Of a DNA stretch of 6,019 bases, positions 1-6,019 are shown one piece after another. Source of the DNA: Muricomes sp. (GTDB taxonomy: Bacteria > Bacillota > Clostridia > Lachnospirales > Lachnospiraceae); contig JAHHTM010000087.1 of the NCBI GenBank assembly GCA_020024675.1, positions 1-6,019 on the forward strand, read 5' to 3'. How positions within the stretch are numbered: the stretch's first letter is position 1; each line of letters starts with the position of its first letter. Below the pieces are notes generated by a model. The model did not search any database. It saw only the letters and a program-made list of their open reading frames with translations, and had not been told where the DNA came from. The position numbers and the translations under genes were made by a program.

Positions 1-1032
1 GTCTGGATTTTCAGGATCTCTTAGTGCTTTATCAAAATCTACACATCCATCAATAAGTTCTGTCGTACGAATAAAATCATTAAATTCATGTCTCATTTTC
101 TGGCGAAACGGCGCATCCGTACGCCAGCCGCCCATTGGAAGTAATGTGCCTACATACACTTTATACCCCATAGCTCTTGCCTGCACAATATATGTTTTAA
201 GTCCATCGATCAATTCTTCTACTGTGGGTAGATCGCTCATTGGCCTATAAATATTTACTTCTTCCCCTACAGGATGAATGATGTCATTAATCCCCTGCTG
301 AATAAGAACTGTATCTGCTCCGTCCGTAGGAACTTCATGGTCAAATCGTTTGCTTCCCTTAAGACCGTAAGATTCATAGGTAAGGCATTTATATTCTCTC
401 AAGATACGCGAACCAGATGTTGCACGTCGTATAACAGAAGTTTTGGTATACCCTTCCTTTGCACAGCGTAGCGTTAAATAATCCGGCCAATCCTGCGCAG
501 TAATAGAATCTCCATAACACACTAACGCACGATGTTCCGAAGTTGTGTACACTGATACATTGCTAAGGAAATAAAATAGATGCGTAGGACGAGATATCTG
601 AAGATCAAACTCTGATGTTCGTGTCTGATTTCCATTTGCATAACTTCCCTGAGACAGTGGACCACATGTAAAAACTACCGAACGCATAAGTGTAAAATTT
701 TGAAGATAAAAACTTACTTCTATCGTCTCACCTGCCATAACTTCTGTCTCTAACGGATCTGTTACAATCCTTCCTTCTGCTGGAATCGTCATGCTTTCTA
801 TACCATTCATCGTTACAGGATAAAATTTTTCACCAATACGAATTGTAACCTGATCTAATATTACAGGCTCTGTACCGCAATAATTATCAAAAGTCAACCG
901 AATCTTTTCTCCATAAAAAGGAATATGAATCGGATAACGAATTGTAATGTTTTTCGCATATCTTTCTGGTCGATTTTCTGCTATACTGACTGCATTTCCC
1001 CAGGCACTTACCCATCGTCTGTTTTGTTCCAT
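1..1032 (-). CDS. SGNH/GDSL-family hydrolase (probable carbohydrate or lipid esterase), C-terminus cut by the window edge
   Basis: An uninterrupted frame of 344 residues starts at ATG 1032 and is still open at base 1. AAGGGAG at 1045-1039, six bases upstream, supports this start. Residues 1 to about 165 look beta-rich, with no enzyme motif (begins MEQNRRWVSAWGNAVS). The SGNH domain then begins: block I is LVCYGDSIT with the nucleophile Ser176, block II is the TSGSR turn around Gly207, and block III is QQGIND (Gly247, Asn249, Asp250). The DxxH block holding the catalytic His should follow DPENPD just beyond the left edge. There is no signal peptide or membrane segment, so the protein is probably cytoplasmic. 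The family hydrolyses ester bonds in acylated sugars or lipids. The beta-domain plus SGNH layout recalls carbohydrate esterase family 2, but the substrate cannot be read from the sequence. It appears to be transcribed from its own promoter, separately from the gene upstream. Confidence 0.88.
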   Translation of the reverse strand, partial: MEQNRRWVSAWGNAVSIAENRPERYAKNITIRYPIHIPFYGEKIRLTFDNYCGTEPVILDQVTIRIGEKFYPVTMNGIESMTIPAEGRIVTDPLETEVMAGETIEVSFYLQNFTLMRSVVFTCGPLSQGSYANGNQTRTSEFDLQISRPTHLFYFLSNVSVYTTSEHRALVCYGDSITAQDWPDYLTLRCAKEGYTKTSVIRRATSGSRILREYKCLTYESYGLKGSKRFDHEVPTDGADTVLIQQGINDIIHPVGEEVNIYRPMSDLPTVEELIDGLKTYIVQARAMGYKVYVGTLLPMGGWRTDAPFRQKMRHEFNDFIRTTELIDGCVDFDKALRDPENPD

Positions 1033-1064
1033 ATTCTTCTCCCTTGTTTTCTTATACTTTTTTT

Positions 1065-1093
1065 ATTGTATCATACATCAATCCTCATGACAA
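1065..1093 (-). promoter_or_regulatory. Sigma-A type promoter for the SGNH hydrolase gene
   Basis: Reading the minus strand, TTGTCA (1093-1088) is followed after exactly 17 bases by TACAAT (1070-1065). A TG one base before the -10 box gives an extended -10 (TGATACAAT). A start of transcription near 1058 would leave a leader of about 25 bases containing the ribosome binding site. The promoter lies downstream of the terminator of the preceding gene, which fits an independent unit. The call rests on sequence match only. Confidence 0.65.
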
Positions 1094-1185
1094 TTAGAGT
1101 AACATTTACCATCTTGATTTTAAATTTCCTCCTTACCTCTATTTACGGATATTCTTTCAATATTTTGTTCTTCATTCCATAAATA

Positions 1186-1211
1186 AAGCAGCAGAGTCTT
1201 CTCTGCTGCTT
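1186..1211 (-). terminator. Rho-independent terminator of the 151-residue protein gene
   Basis: A perfect 11-bp inverted repeat (AAGCAGCAGAG and CTCTGCTGCTT) encloses a 4-base loop. On the minus strand the hairpin is followed by TATTTAT, which together with the end of the stem makes a U-rich tail. It lies about 50 bases after the stop codon at 1264. On the plus strand the first long T run is about 10 bases further away and no plus-strand gene precedes it, so the minus direction is preferred. Confidence 0.82.
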
Positions 1212-1263
1212 ATCTAACCTTATTTTTTTCGTATCTTCAAATACAAATTCTACGATTCCATTC

Positions 1264-1719
1264 CTAATATCTTGTAAGTGTTCCTTCCCCTTTTTGGAGA
1301 ATAATAGTATATCCCTGTGGATTATACTCTATTGTCATCAACAATATCTGTCCGGATTCTTTCGACTCTTTTCCAAGTTGAAAAGAAGATGCTGGTAAAG
1401 ATAAATCTACATCTTTTGTCAGAATAAATCCTTCTTCATTTCTAAGATACTCAACATATTTCGTCAGATCTTCTTGTACTGCATCAGACTTATATTCTAT
1501 CTTCTTTGTCTGAACTCCATTACTGGTTTCTGTAGATACAGATACTGCTTTTCTTTTCTCTACCACTGTTTTGATTGATTTTACAGTATCATCGCCTAAT
1601 TTGTACTCAGTTGCATCTGAAGCGCGTCCGACCGTATAAAACGCTATCCCACCAGCAACAAGACCAATTACAAATATGCAAGCTATAACGATCAAAATTA
1701 CCTTTAAAGTTTTTTTCAT
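1264..1719 (-). CDS. Small membrane-anchored protein of unknown function
   Basis: A 151-residue protein that I do not recognise. Start ATG 1719 is fixed by a consensus AAGGAGGT at 1733-1726 with seven bases of spacing; the stop is TAG at 1266-1264. Residues 1-5 are basic (MKKTLK) and residues 7-29 form one hydrophobic helix. This is either an uncleaved signal anchor or a signal peptide. The only Cys (position 14) is inside the helix and not in a convincing lipobox. The remaining 120 or so residues are polar, rich in Lys, Glu, Ser and Thr, and should lie outside the cell. They alternate beta-like stretches (VVEKRKAVSVSTET, ILLMTIEYNPQGYTIILQ) with a helix (DLTKYVEYLRNEEG). No catalytic motif is visible. 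The gene has its own promoter and terminator, so it is a single-gene unit, and base use resembles its neighbours. It is very likely a real expressed gene. Confidence 0.85.
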   Translation of the reverse strand: MKKTLKVILIVIACIFVIGLVAGGIAFYTVGRASDATEYKLGDDTVKSIKTVVEKRKAVSVSTETSNGVQTKKIEYKSDAVQEDLTKYVEYLRNEEGFILTKDVDLSLPASSFQLGKESKESGQILLMTIEYNPQGYTIILQKGEGTLTRY

Positions 1720-1796
1720 GTACCTACCTCCTTGAGTAAATTCGTTTTTGTCTGGATTTCTCCGTTTCGTACTGGTACTTCTTTCTTGATAGGGAT

Positions 1797-1825
1797 ATTA
1801 TATATGAAGATTTTTTATTTTTCAA
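1797..1825 (-). promoter_or_regulatory. Near-consensus sigma-A promoter of the 151-residue protein gene
   Basis: On the minus strand TTGAAA (1825-1820) and a perfect TATAAT (1802-1797) are separated by 17 bases, inside a very AT-rich stretch. Transcription would start near 1790, giving a leader of about 70 bases before ATG 1719. This is the strongest promoter match in the window. The rest of the interval 1826-1928 shows no gene and no clear hairpin terminator for the remnants upstream. Confidence 0.75.
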
Positions 1826-1928
1826 TAAATTCTTTTTAATATTTAAACAAGTAATCATAAGTTTTTCTAATTGTCAGTTTTTTCACTTACATGGTATTCA
1901 TCCAGAATAATTTATTTTGCGATTTATA

Positions 1929-2084
1929 TTATATTGCTCGTAATCGGTCTACCAGACTGTCCTTTTCTAATTTTCTATACTGCCGAACCGGAATTGCAAT
2001 TACTATAATTAAAAGTACTGGAAACATCAATATACATGGCACAATTGTTGTTTCTGCATGATAAAAAAATGCATTTCTATAATC
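1929..2084 (-). pseudogene. C-terminal remnant of an FtsX-type ABC transporter permease
   Basis: In the frame ending at TAA 1931-1929, about 50 codons read through DYRNAFFYHAETTI, a hydrophobic helix (VPCILMFPVLLIIVIAIPV) and the tail RQYRKLEKDSLVDRLRAI. A final membrane helix followed by a basic YRK..K.S.VxRLR tail is how many FtsX/BceB/MacB-like permeases of Clostridia end. A stop (TGA) lies just upstream in this frame (about 2093-2091). No start codon with a ribosome binding site precedes it, so this is a fragment, not a small gene. The whole upstream body of the permease (normally several hundred residues) is absent. The kinase remnant abuts or overlaps it in another frame, placing a deletion junction near 2065-2090. 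The family assignment is from memory of the tail pattern and is less certain than for the two upstream remnants. Confidence 0.58.
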
Positions 2085-2287
2085 CCACTTTCAAGTCTCG
2101 ATAATTTTATAAGAGATTCAATAAGAAATTCCAGCTTGTCTGTCTGTTCCATAATTGTATAAATTTTAAGTTTAGACACCGGGGTAAGTGTCTGATGTGC
2201 AATGTCTGAAATCAATTTCTGAGTCAATTCTTTCTGTCGCTTTTGATTTTTATTTTCAAGCAGATTATCATCTAAATATCGTTTCAA
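2075..2287 (-). pseudogene. Remnant of a sensor histidine kinase (dimerisation/phosphoacceptor region only)
   Basis: The frame reads a charged coiled stretch (LLENKNQKRQKELTQ), then the H-box QKLISDIAHQTLTPVSKL with the phosphoacceptor His, then KIYTIMEQTDKLEFLIESL and IKLSRLESGII. This matches the two helices of a HisKA domain. However, the connecting segment between KIYT and the second helix (normally some 20 residues) is missing. The membrane sensor part before it and the whole HATPase domain (N, G1 and G2 boxes) are also absent. After SRLESGIIEM the frame runs into unrelated residues and stops at 2029-2027, because the sequence has switched to permease DNA. The only in-frame start is TTG 2287 without a ribosome binding site, and a stop (TAA) lies a few codons earlier, so I see no real translation start. 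The kinase type resembles those paired with bacitracin or lantibiotic-resistance ABC transporters. It cannot work as a kinase. Confidence 0.78.
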
Positions 2288-2644
2288 ACTGGTTTCTTAA
2301 CTGTACTGCTGCCCTTGCACGTAGCACCATAAGGCTAAAAGGTTTCGTTATATAATCATTGGCACCTGCTTCTAACCCTGTTACAATATCAAGTTCCATA
2401 TTATTTACAGTAATTAAAATCACTGGTATATTACTACTTTTTCGTAACTCCTTAGAAAATCAATTCCATTTCCGTCCGGCAGATTTACATCCAGCAAAAT
2501 CAAATCAATGTGTTCTCTATGAATCACCTGCATTCCATCTGCCAAATTGTATGTTTGGAAAAAATTCATTTTTTCTCCTGTAAGTGCTAAGCGAATACCA
2601 TTATTTAGTTTTTTATTATCTTCGATAATAAGAATATTTTGCAT
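2268..2644 (-). pseudogene. Frameshifted, truncated response regulator (receiver domain only)
   Basis: ATG 2644 is preceded by AAGGAG at 2654-2649. The first 63 residues are a good OmpR-type receiver: ILIIEDN with the acidic pair Glu8/Asp9, and LILLDVNLPDGNGIDF with the phosphorylated Asp52. Around 2456-2459 the frame breaks: as written, translation goes on to SYEKVVIYQ and stops at residue 74. Shifting frame there restores the second half (KELRKSSNIPVILITVNN, GLEAGANDYITKPFS with the conserved Lys, then MVLRARAAVQLRNQ), which ends at TGA 2270-2268. Restoring one T to the run of four would repair it. The winged-helix DNA-binding domain, about 100 residues, is absent; the kinase remnant begins where it should be. 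The start lies 49 bases after kdpE with no terminator between, so read-through from kdpDE is likely. It might still yield a 74-residue peptide but not a functional regulator. Confidence 0.85.
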
Positions 2645-2693
2645 AATACTCCTTAATTTCCTTCTACTATTTTTAAATTTACAATCATCTAAA

Positions 2694-3395
2694 CTATTCC
2701 ACTTTTAACATTCGATACCCCACTCCAATGTGTGTCTGAATATATTGTGGTGATTCTTTTGAAATTTCAATTTTCTTTCGCAATGTTGCCATAAACACCC
2801 GAAGAGAGGCCACATCGTTTTCCCAACTACTGCCCCAGATATGTTCCGTAATATATGTATGGGTCAAAACTTTTCCTACATTTTTTGATAACAAACATAG
2901 CAATTTATACTCTATTGGTGTTAAATGTAACTCTTCTCCCCTCAAATAAACACATCCAGCCGCATAATCAATAACCAGATCACCATTTGTAAACTTACTG
3001 GAAGTCTGTTCAGAATCAACCATCATGATTTCCATTCTTCTTTGTGTTGTCCGAATCCTTGCCAAAAGTTCTTCTACCGAAAAAGGTTTTGTCAAATAAT
3101 CATCTGCCCCTGCGTCTAATGCTTCAATCTTATCTGTATCCTCATTTCTTGCACTGACTACGATAATCGGCATGTTCGACCAGCTTCTGATATTCTTTAT
3201 AATTTCAATTCCATCCATATCTGGCAATCCTAAGTCCAGAAGCATAATGTCTGGATTGTGAGAAGATGCTTCTAATAGAGCTTCTGCTCCATTTCTGGCA
3301 ATTAGATATTGGTAATCATGAGATTTTAATGTAGTGGCCATCAGATTTTTTACAGAAGTATCATCCTCAACAACTAAAATCTTATATTTATTCAT
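2694..3395 (-). CDS. kdpE: KdpE, OmpR-family response regulator of potassium transport
   Basis: A complete protein of 233 residues, the usual size. Receiver domain at about 4-118: acidic residues Glu10, Asp11 and Asp12, phosphoacceptor Asp54 in MLLDLGLPDMDG, Ser81 in VVSAR, and Lys103 in DDYLTKPF. Winged-helix DNA-binding domain at about 135-230: LTPIEYKLLCLLSKNVGKVL, then EHIWG, a recognition helix with LRVFMATLRKKIE, and the wing HIGVGYRM. ATG 3395 overlaps the last 8 bases of kdpD, and AGGAGAGGT at 3412-3404 lies inside kdpD, so the two are translationally coupled. In the family, phosphorylated KdpE activates the high-affinity Kdp potassium ATPase operon under potassium limitation or salt stress. 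The kdpFABC genes are not visible here, so its target is inferred from the pairing with KdpD. I see no terminator after its stop. Confidence 0.95.
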   Translation of the reverse strand: MNKYKILVVEDDTSVKNLMATTLKSHDYQYLIARNGAEALLEASSHNPDIMLLDLGLPDMDGIEIIKNIRSWSNMPIIVVSARNEDTDKIEALDAGADDYLTKPFSVEELLARIRTTQRRMEIMMVDSEQTSSKFTNGDLVIDYAAGCVYLRGEELHLTPIEYKLLCLLSKNVGKVLTHTYITEHIWGSSWENDVASLRVFMATLRKKIEISKESPQYIQTHIGVGYRMLKVE

Positions 3396-6019
3396 GCATT
3401 GTCACCTCTCCTATTGGTAATGTAAAAACAAAAATGGTTCCCTTTGGATGATTATCTTTTACATAAATTGTTCCTCCATGAGAATTAATAATTACCTTGC
3501 ACAGGTAAAGTCCAAGGCCAAGACTTCTTCTGCTATCTGCCACTTTATTTGTTCCACTGTAAAACATATCAAATATTTTAGGCTTTGCCTCATCTGTGAT
3601 TCCAGGTCCATTATCCGAAACAGAAAAAACTGCCATTTTATTTTCTTCTTTAACCGAAATTTCTATCTTTGAATGAACTGGTGTATATTTAATTGCATTA
3701 TCTACAAGATTGATCAATACTTGAATGATCAGTCTTGCATCCATTTTTGCAAGTAAAAATTCATTGTCATATTTTACTGAAATTTCATGTTCTACTTTTT
3801 TGCGGCTTATATGACGTAACGCTTCATCAATAACGTCTTCTACCAACTCAGAAGTAATCCGAAGATTCATGCTATTATCTTCCAACCGTGTAACAGATAA
3901 TAAATTCTCCACAAGGTTGATCAACCACATGGAATCATCATAAATATCCATGAAAAGTTGTCTTTTTGTATCGTCATCCATGGAATCGCCGTTTGATAAA
4001 AAATTACTTGCATTTCCCGAAATGGAAGTAAGCGGTGTGCGAAGATCATGAGAAATTGCCCTCAAAAGATTTGCTCTCAACTGCTCATTCTTAGCCAGAA
4101 TTGCAACTCTTTCTTTTTCTTCCATATTGCACTGATTTTCCATAGCCAACGCACATTCTCCCAGAATGGATAACAAAATACTCTTCTCAAAAGCTTCCAA
4201 CGTACCTTTTTCCATTGCAATTCCTATAATTCCATATACTTTCTGATTTACCCTGACAGAAAGATACAGACACTGTGCATTGGATAGGGTATGTGTTGTA
4301 GCTCCTGCATGCTTATTGTTTTTTAAAACCCAGAAAGCAACTGCTTTCTCTGTTTCTGAAACATATGTATTTTCATGCTCTTTTCCATCTACATAATAAA
4401 TTTCAGGGTCATCTAGTTTTCCTTCTTCTACACAATATGCAATAACATCTTTTTTCACAAGTTTGATGATCTGCTCTGCCGTCATTTTCATAATCACTTT
4501 TGAATTCTCTGCCTGCTGTAAGGACTGACTTGTATCTAATAAAACTTTTGTCCTATAAGCAATAACTGCGGACTGTTTCGCATTATTTTTCAAGCGTACT
4601 GCAAGTGAACTGATCAGGAATGCAGAAATAAACATAACAAAAAAAGTAACCGGATATCCGGATTCATATGCTTTCAAGGTAAACACCGGCACAGTAAACA
4701 AAAAATTAAACACCAGTACACTGACTATAGATGAAATCAGACTAAAAAATCGATTTGATGTAACAATAGAAGTAATCAGGACTCCAAACACATATACCAT
4801 AATGATATTTGCTTCTTCAAATCCCATTCTTTGAAAGATTAATCCGATGATCGTTGCAACAAACAAAATACCTATCATATAGAAAAAATCACAAAAAACT
4901 CCTTTGGAGTGAATCCTGAACTTTTTCTTATGACAAGAATAATTTCCAAGAGCATCTGGAATAATATGGATATCCAACAATGGCGCATAAGAAATCAATT
5001 TTTCCACCAAAGTCTGTTTTCCAAAAATTTTTCCTTTGATTGCTGCACTTCTTCCCATAACAACCTTGGTCACACCGGAAAGTCTTGCAAATTCCGCAAT
5101 CTGATACGGGATATCTTCTCCGTAAACAATTTCTATCTTTGCTCCCAACTGTTCTGCAAGCCGCATATTACTCTGTAATCTACGTTTATTCTCTTCACTC
5201 ATTGCTGAATAATCCGGAGTTTCTACGTAAATAGCTGAAAATGTTCCTTTAAATGCATTTACCATTCTAGCTGCAGTACGAATTATCTTTGCATTCGATG
5301 GAGATGATGACAGACATACAAGAATATGCTCATCGGTCTGATAATCAACATTTTGTCGGATTCCTGTTGTTTCACTAATATTATTCACATGATCTGCACA
5401 TCTTCTCAAAGATATTTCACGGAGAGCAGTAAGATTTTCCAAAGTAAAAAAGTTTTCCATGGCTCTTTTTACTTGTTTTTGTTTATATATTTTCCCGGTT
5501 TTCAGCCTTTCAATCAAATCTGCAGGCTCAATATCAATAATTTCAACCTGATCTGCCCGATCAAATGCTGAATCTGGGATTCTTTCCCGAACACAGACAC
5601 CTGTAAGTGCAGCAACTGTATCATGAAGACTTTCAATATGCTGAACATTGACCGTAGTATATACATCAATTCCCATATTTAGAAGTTCTTCCACATCCTG
5701 ATATCTTTTCTGATTTCTGCTTCCTTCCACATTGCTATGCGCAAATTCATCAATCAAAATCAATTCCGGTTTTCGTTTAATTGCAGCATCAATATCAAAT
5801 TCCTTTAATTGCATTCCATGATATTCCACACATTTAACCGGAAGGATTTCTATTCCAGTAAGAAGAGCCATGGTTTCTGGCCGTGCATGTGGTTCTATAT
5901 AACCTGCTACCACGTCAATTCCTTTTTTTGCTACTTCATGTGCTGCTTCTAACATGCTATATGTCTTTCCAACACCTGCAGCATAACCAAAAAATATTTT
6001 TAAATTTCCTTTTTTCTTA
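3388..6019 (-). CDS. kdpD: KdpD, potassium-responsive sensor histidine kinase, N-terminal tip cut by the window edge
   Basis: The frame is open from the right edge to TAA at 3390-3388, giving 876 visible residues of a family usually near 890-900, so only the first dozen or two are missing. The ATG at 5955 is internal, because Walker A (GYAAGVGKT, visible residues 11-19) lies upstream of it. Domains by visible residue: KdpD sensor domain 1-215 with Walker B LILIDEFAHSN near 86-96; Usp domain about 230-355; four membrane helices about 372-476; GAF-like region about 490-625; HisKA with H-box AISHDLRTPLTS, His657; HATPase with N-box LVDNAIKYTP (Asn774), G1 DNGPG (802-806) and G2 LGLGLY (833-838). 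All catalytic residues are present, so it should be active. It phosphorylates and dephosphorylates KdpE at the membrane in response to potassium and turgor. The Usp domain has a probable cyclic di-AMP site. kdpE overlaps its end. Confidence 0.96.
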   Translation of the reverse strand, partial: KKKGNLKIFFGYAAGVGKTYSMLEAAHEVAKKGIDVVAGYIEPHARPETMALLTGIEILPVKCVEYHGMQLKEFDIDAAIKRKPELILIDEFAHSNVEGSRNQKRYQDVEELLNMGIDVYTTVNVQHIESLHDTVAALTGVCVRERIPDSAFDRADQVEIIDIEPADLIERLKTGKIYKQKQVKRAMENFFTLENLTALREISLRRCADHVNNISETTGIRQNVDYQTDEHILVCLSSSPSNAKIIRTAARMVNAFKGTFSAIYVETPDYSAMSEENKRRLQSNMRLAEQLGAKIEIVYGEDIPYQIAEFARLSGVTKVVMGRSAAIKGKIFGKQTLVEKLISYAPLLDIHIIPDALGNYSCHKKKFRIHSKGVFCDFFYMIGILFVATIIGLIFQRMGFEEANIIMVYVFGVLITSIVTSNRFFSLISSIVSVLVFNFLFTVPVFTLKAYESGYPVTFFVMFISAFLISSLAVRLKNNAKQSAVIAYRTKVLLDTSQSLQQAENSKVIMKMTAEQIIKLVKKDVIAYCVEEGKLDDPEIYYVDGKEHENTYVSETEKAVAFWVLKNNKHAGATTHTLSNAQCLYLSVRVNQKVYGIIGIAMEKGTLEAFEKSILLSILGECALAMENQCNMEEKERVAILAKNEQLRANLLRAISHDLRTPLTSISGNASNFLSNGDSMDDDTKRQLFMDIYDDSMWLINLVENLLSVTRLEDNSMNLRITSELVEDVIDEALRHISRKKVEHEISVKYDNEFLLAKMDARLIIQVLINLVDNAIKYTPVHSKIEISVKEENKMAVFSVSDNGPGITDEAKPKIFDMFYSGTNKVADSRRSLGLGLYLCKVIINSHGGTIYVKDNHPKGTIFVFTLPIGEVTMHE
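5227..5310 (-). other. Putative cyclic di-AMP binding motif in the KdpD Usp domain
   Basis: The codons encode Ser-Ser-Ser, exactly 20 residues, then Phe-Ser-Ala-Ile-Tyr (visible KdpD residues 237-264). The motif reported for cyclic di-AMP binding in Staphylococcus aureus KdpD is, as I recall it, SxS-X20-FTAxY. The match here is exact in spacing and differs only by Ser for Thr. In that species, binding lowers kdp expression. Whether this protein binds the nucleotide is inference. Confidence 0.55.

Noticed and set aside
274..1182. Open frames on the plus strand (274-471 and 925-1182)
   Set aside because: The first lies wholly and the second largely antisense to the SGNH hydrolase frame, which has catalytic motifs; the second then runs across its promoter. 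Neither has a ribosome binding site or protein-like composition.
1..1761. Shared GTCTGGATTT at 1-10 and 1750-1759 as a direct repeat or att site
   Set aside because: It is only 10 bases with no flanking similarity. One copy is inside a coding frame and there is no integrase or mobile element nearby.
1769..1778. Near-palindrome GTACTGGTAC in the leader of the 151-residue protein gene as an operator
   Set aside because: Two GTAC tetramers two bases apart are short and self-complementary by chance, with no second copy and no known regulator matching them.
1856..1900. Possible terminator hairpin in the T-rich stretch after the permease remnant
   Set aside because: The T runs are present but I could not find complementary arms of useful length on either strand.
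2027..2287. A real 86-residue protein starting at TTG 2287
   Set aside because: There is no ribosome binding site, the kinase domain is internally deleted, and the last 14 residues come from out-of-frame permease DNA; it is a remnant.
2359..5571. Plus-strand open frames within the kdpDE and remnant region (2359-2583, 3448-3672, 4909-5178, 5326-5571)
   Set aside because: They are antisense to clearly recognisable receiver, kinase and Usp-domain coding sequence, and they show no domain, start signal or promoter of their own.
5953..5955. ATG at 5955 as the start of kdpD
   Set aside because: The same frame is open up to the window edge and encodes the Walker A motif GYAAGVGKT before this Met, so the true start is outside the window.

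Overview
The window looks like the chromosome of a low-GC Gram-positive anaerobe, most likely a gut Clostridia member of the Lachnospiraceae type. This rests on AT-rich coding sequence, strong AGGAGG-like ribosome binding sites, sigma-A style promoters and the style of the proteins. It is an inference from composition and protein families; there is no rRNA or other marker gene here. Every gene I can support lies on the minus strand, so transcription runs from the right edge to the left edge.

Right part (about 2694-6019): the potassium-responsive two-component system KdpD/KdpE. KdpD is nearly complete and runs off the right edge, losing only its first residues. It has the full chain of Walker ATP-binding sensor domain, universal stress protein (Usp) domain, four membrane segments, GAF-like domain and kinase core. 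Its Usp domain carries a serine/aromatic pattern close to the one described for cyclic di-AMP binding in Staphylococcus aureus KdpD. KdpE starts inside the end of kdpD (8-nt overlap). The kdpFABC transporter genes that the pair normally controls are not in the window.

Middle part (1929-2644): the most interesting stretch. About 0.7 kb holds, in order and on one strand, a response-regulator receiver with a frameshift and no DNA-binding domain, a histidine-kinase dimerisation region with an internal deletion and no ATPase domain, and the last membrane helix and tail of what looks like an FtsX-type ABC permease. This is the gene order of peptide-sensing and antimicrobial-peptide-resistance modules (regulator, kinase, ABC ATPase, permease). 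I read it as such an operon collapsed by several deletions, with the ATPase gene gone. It is decay rather than a working new system.

Left part (1-1825): two separate transcription units. One encodes a 151-residue membrane-anchored protein of unknown function, with a near-consensus promoter (1797-1825), a consensus ribosome binding site and a perfect 11-bp hairpin terminator (1186-1211). The other, with its own promoter (1065-1093), encodes an SGNH/GDSL-family hydrolase with an N-terminal beta-rich domain. It runs off the left edge before its catalytic Asp/His block. The plus strand shows only open frames antisense to these genes.
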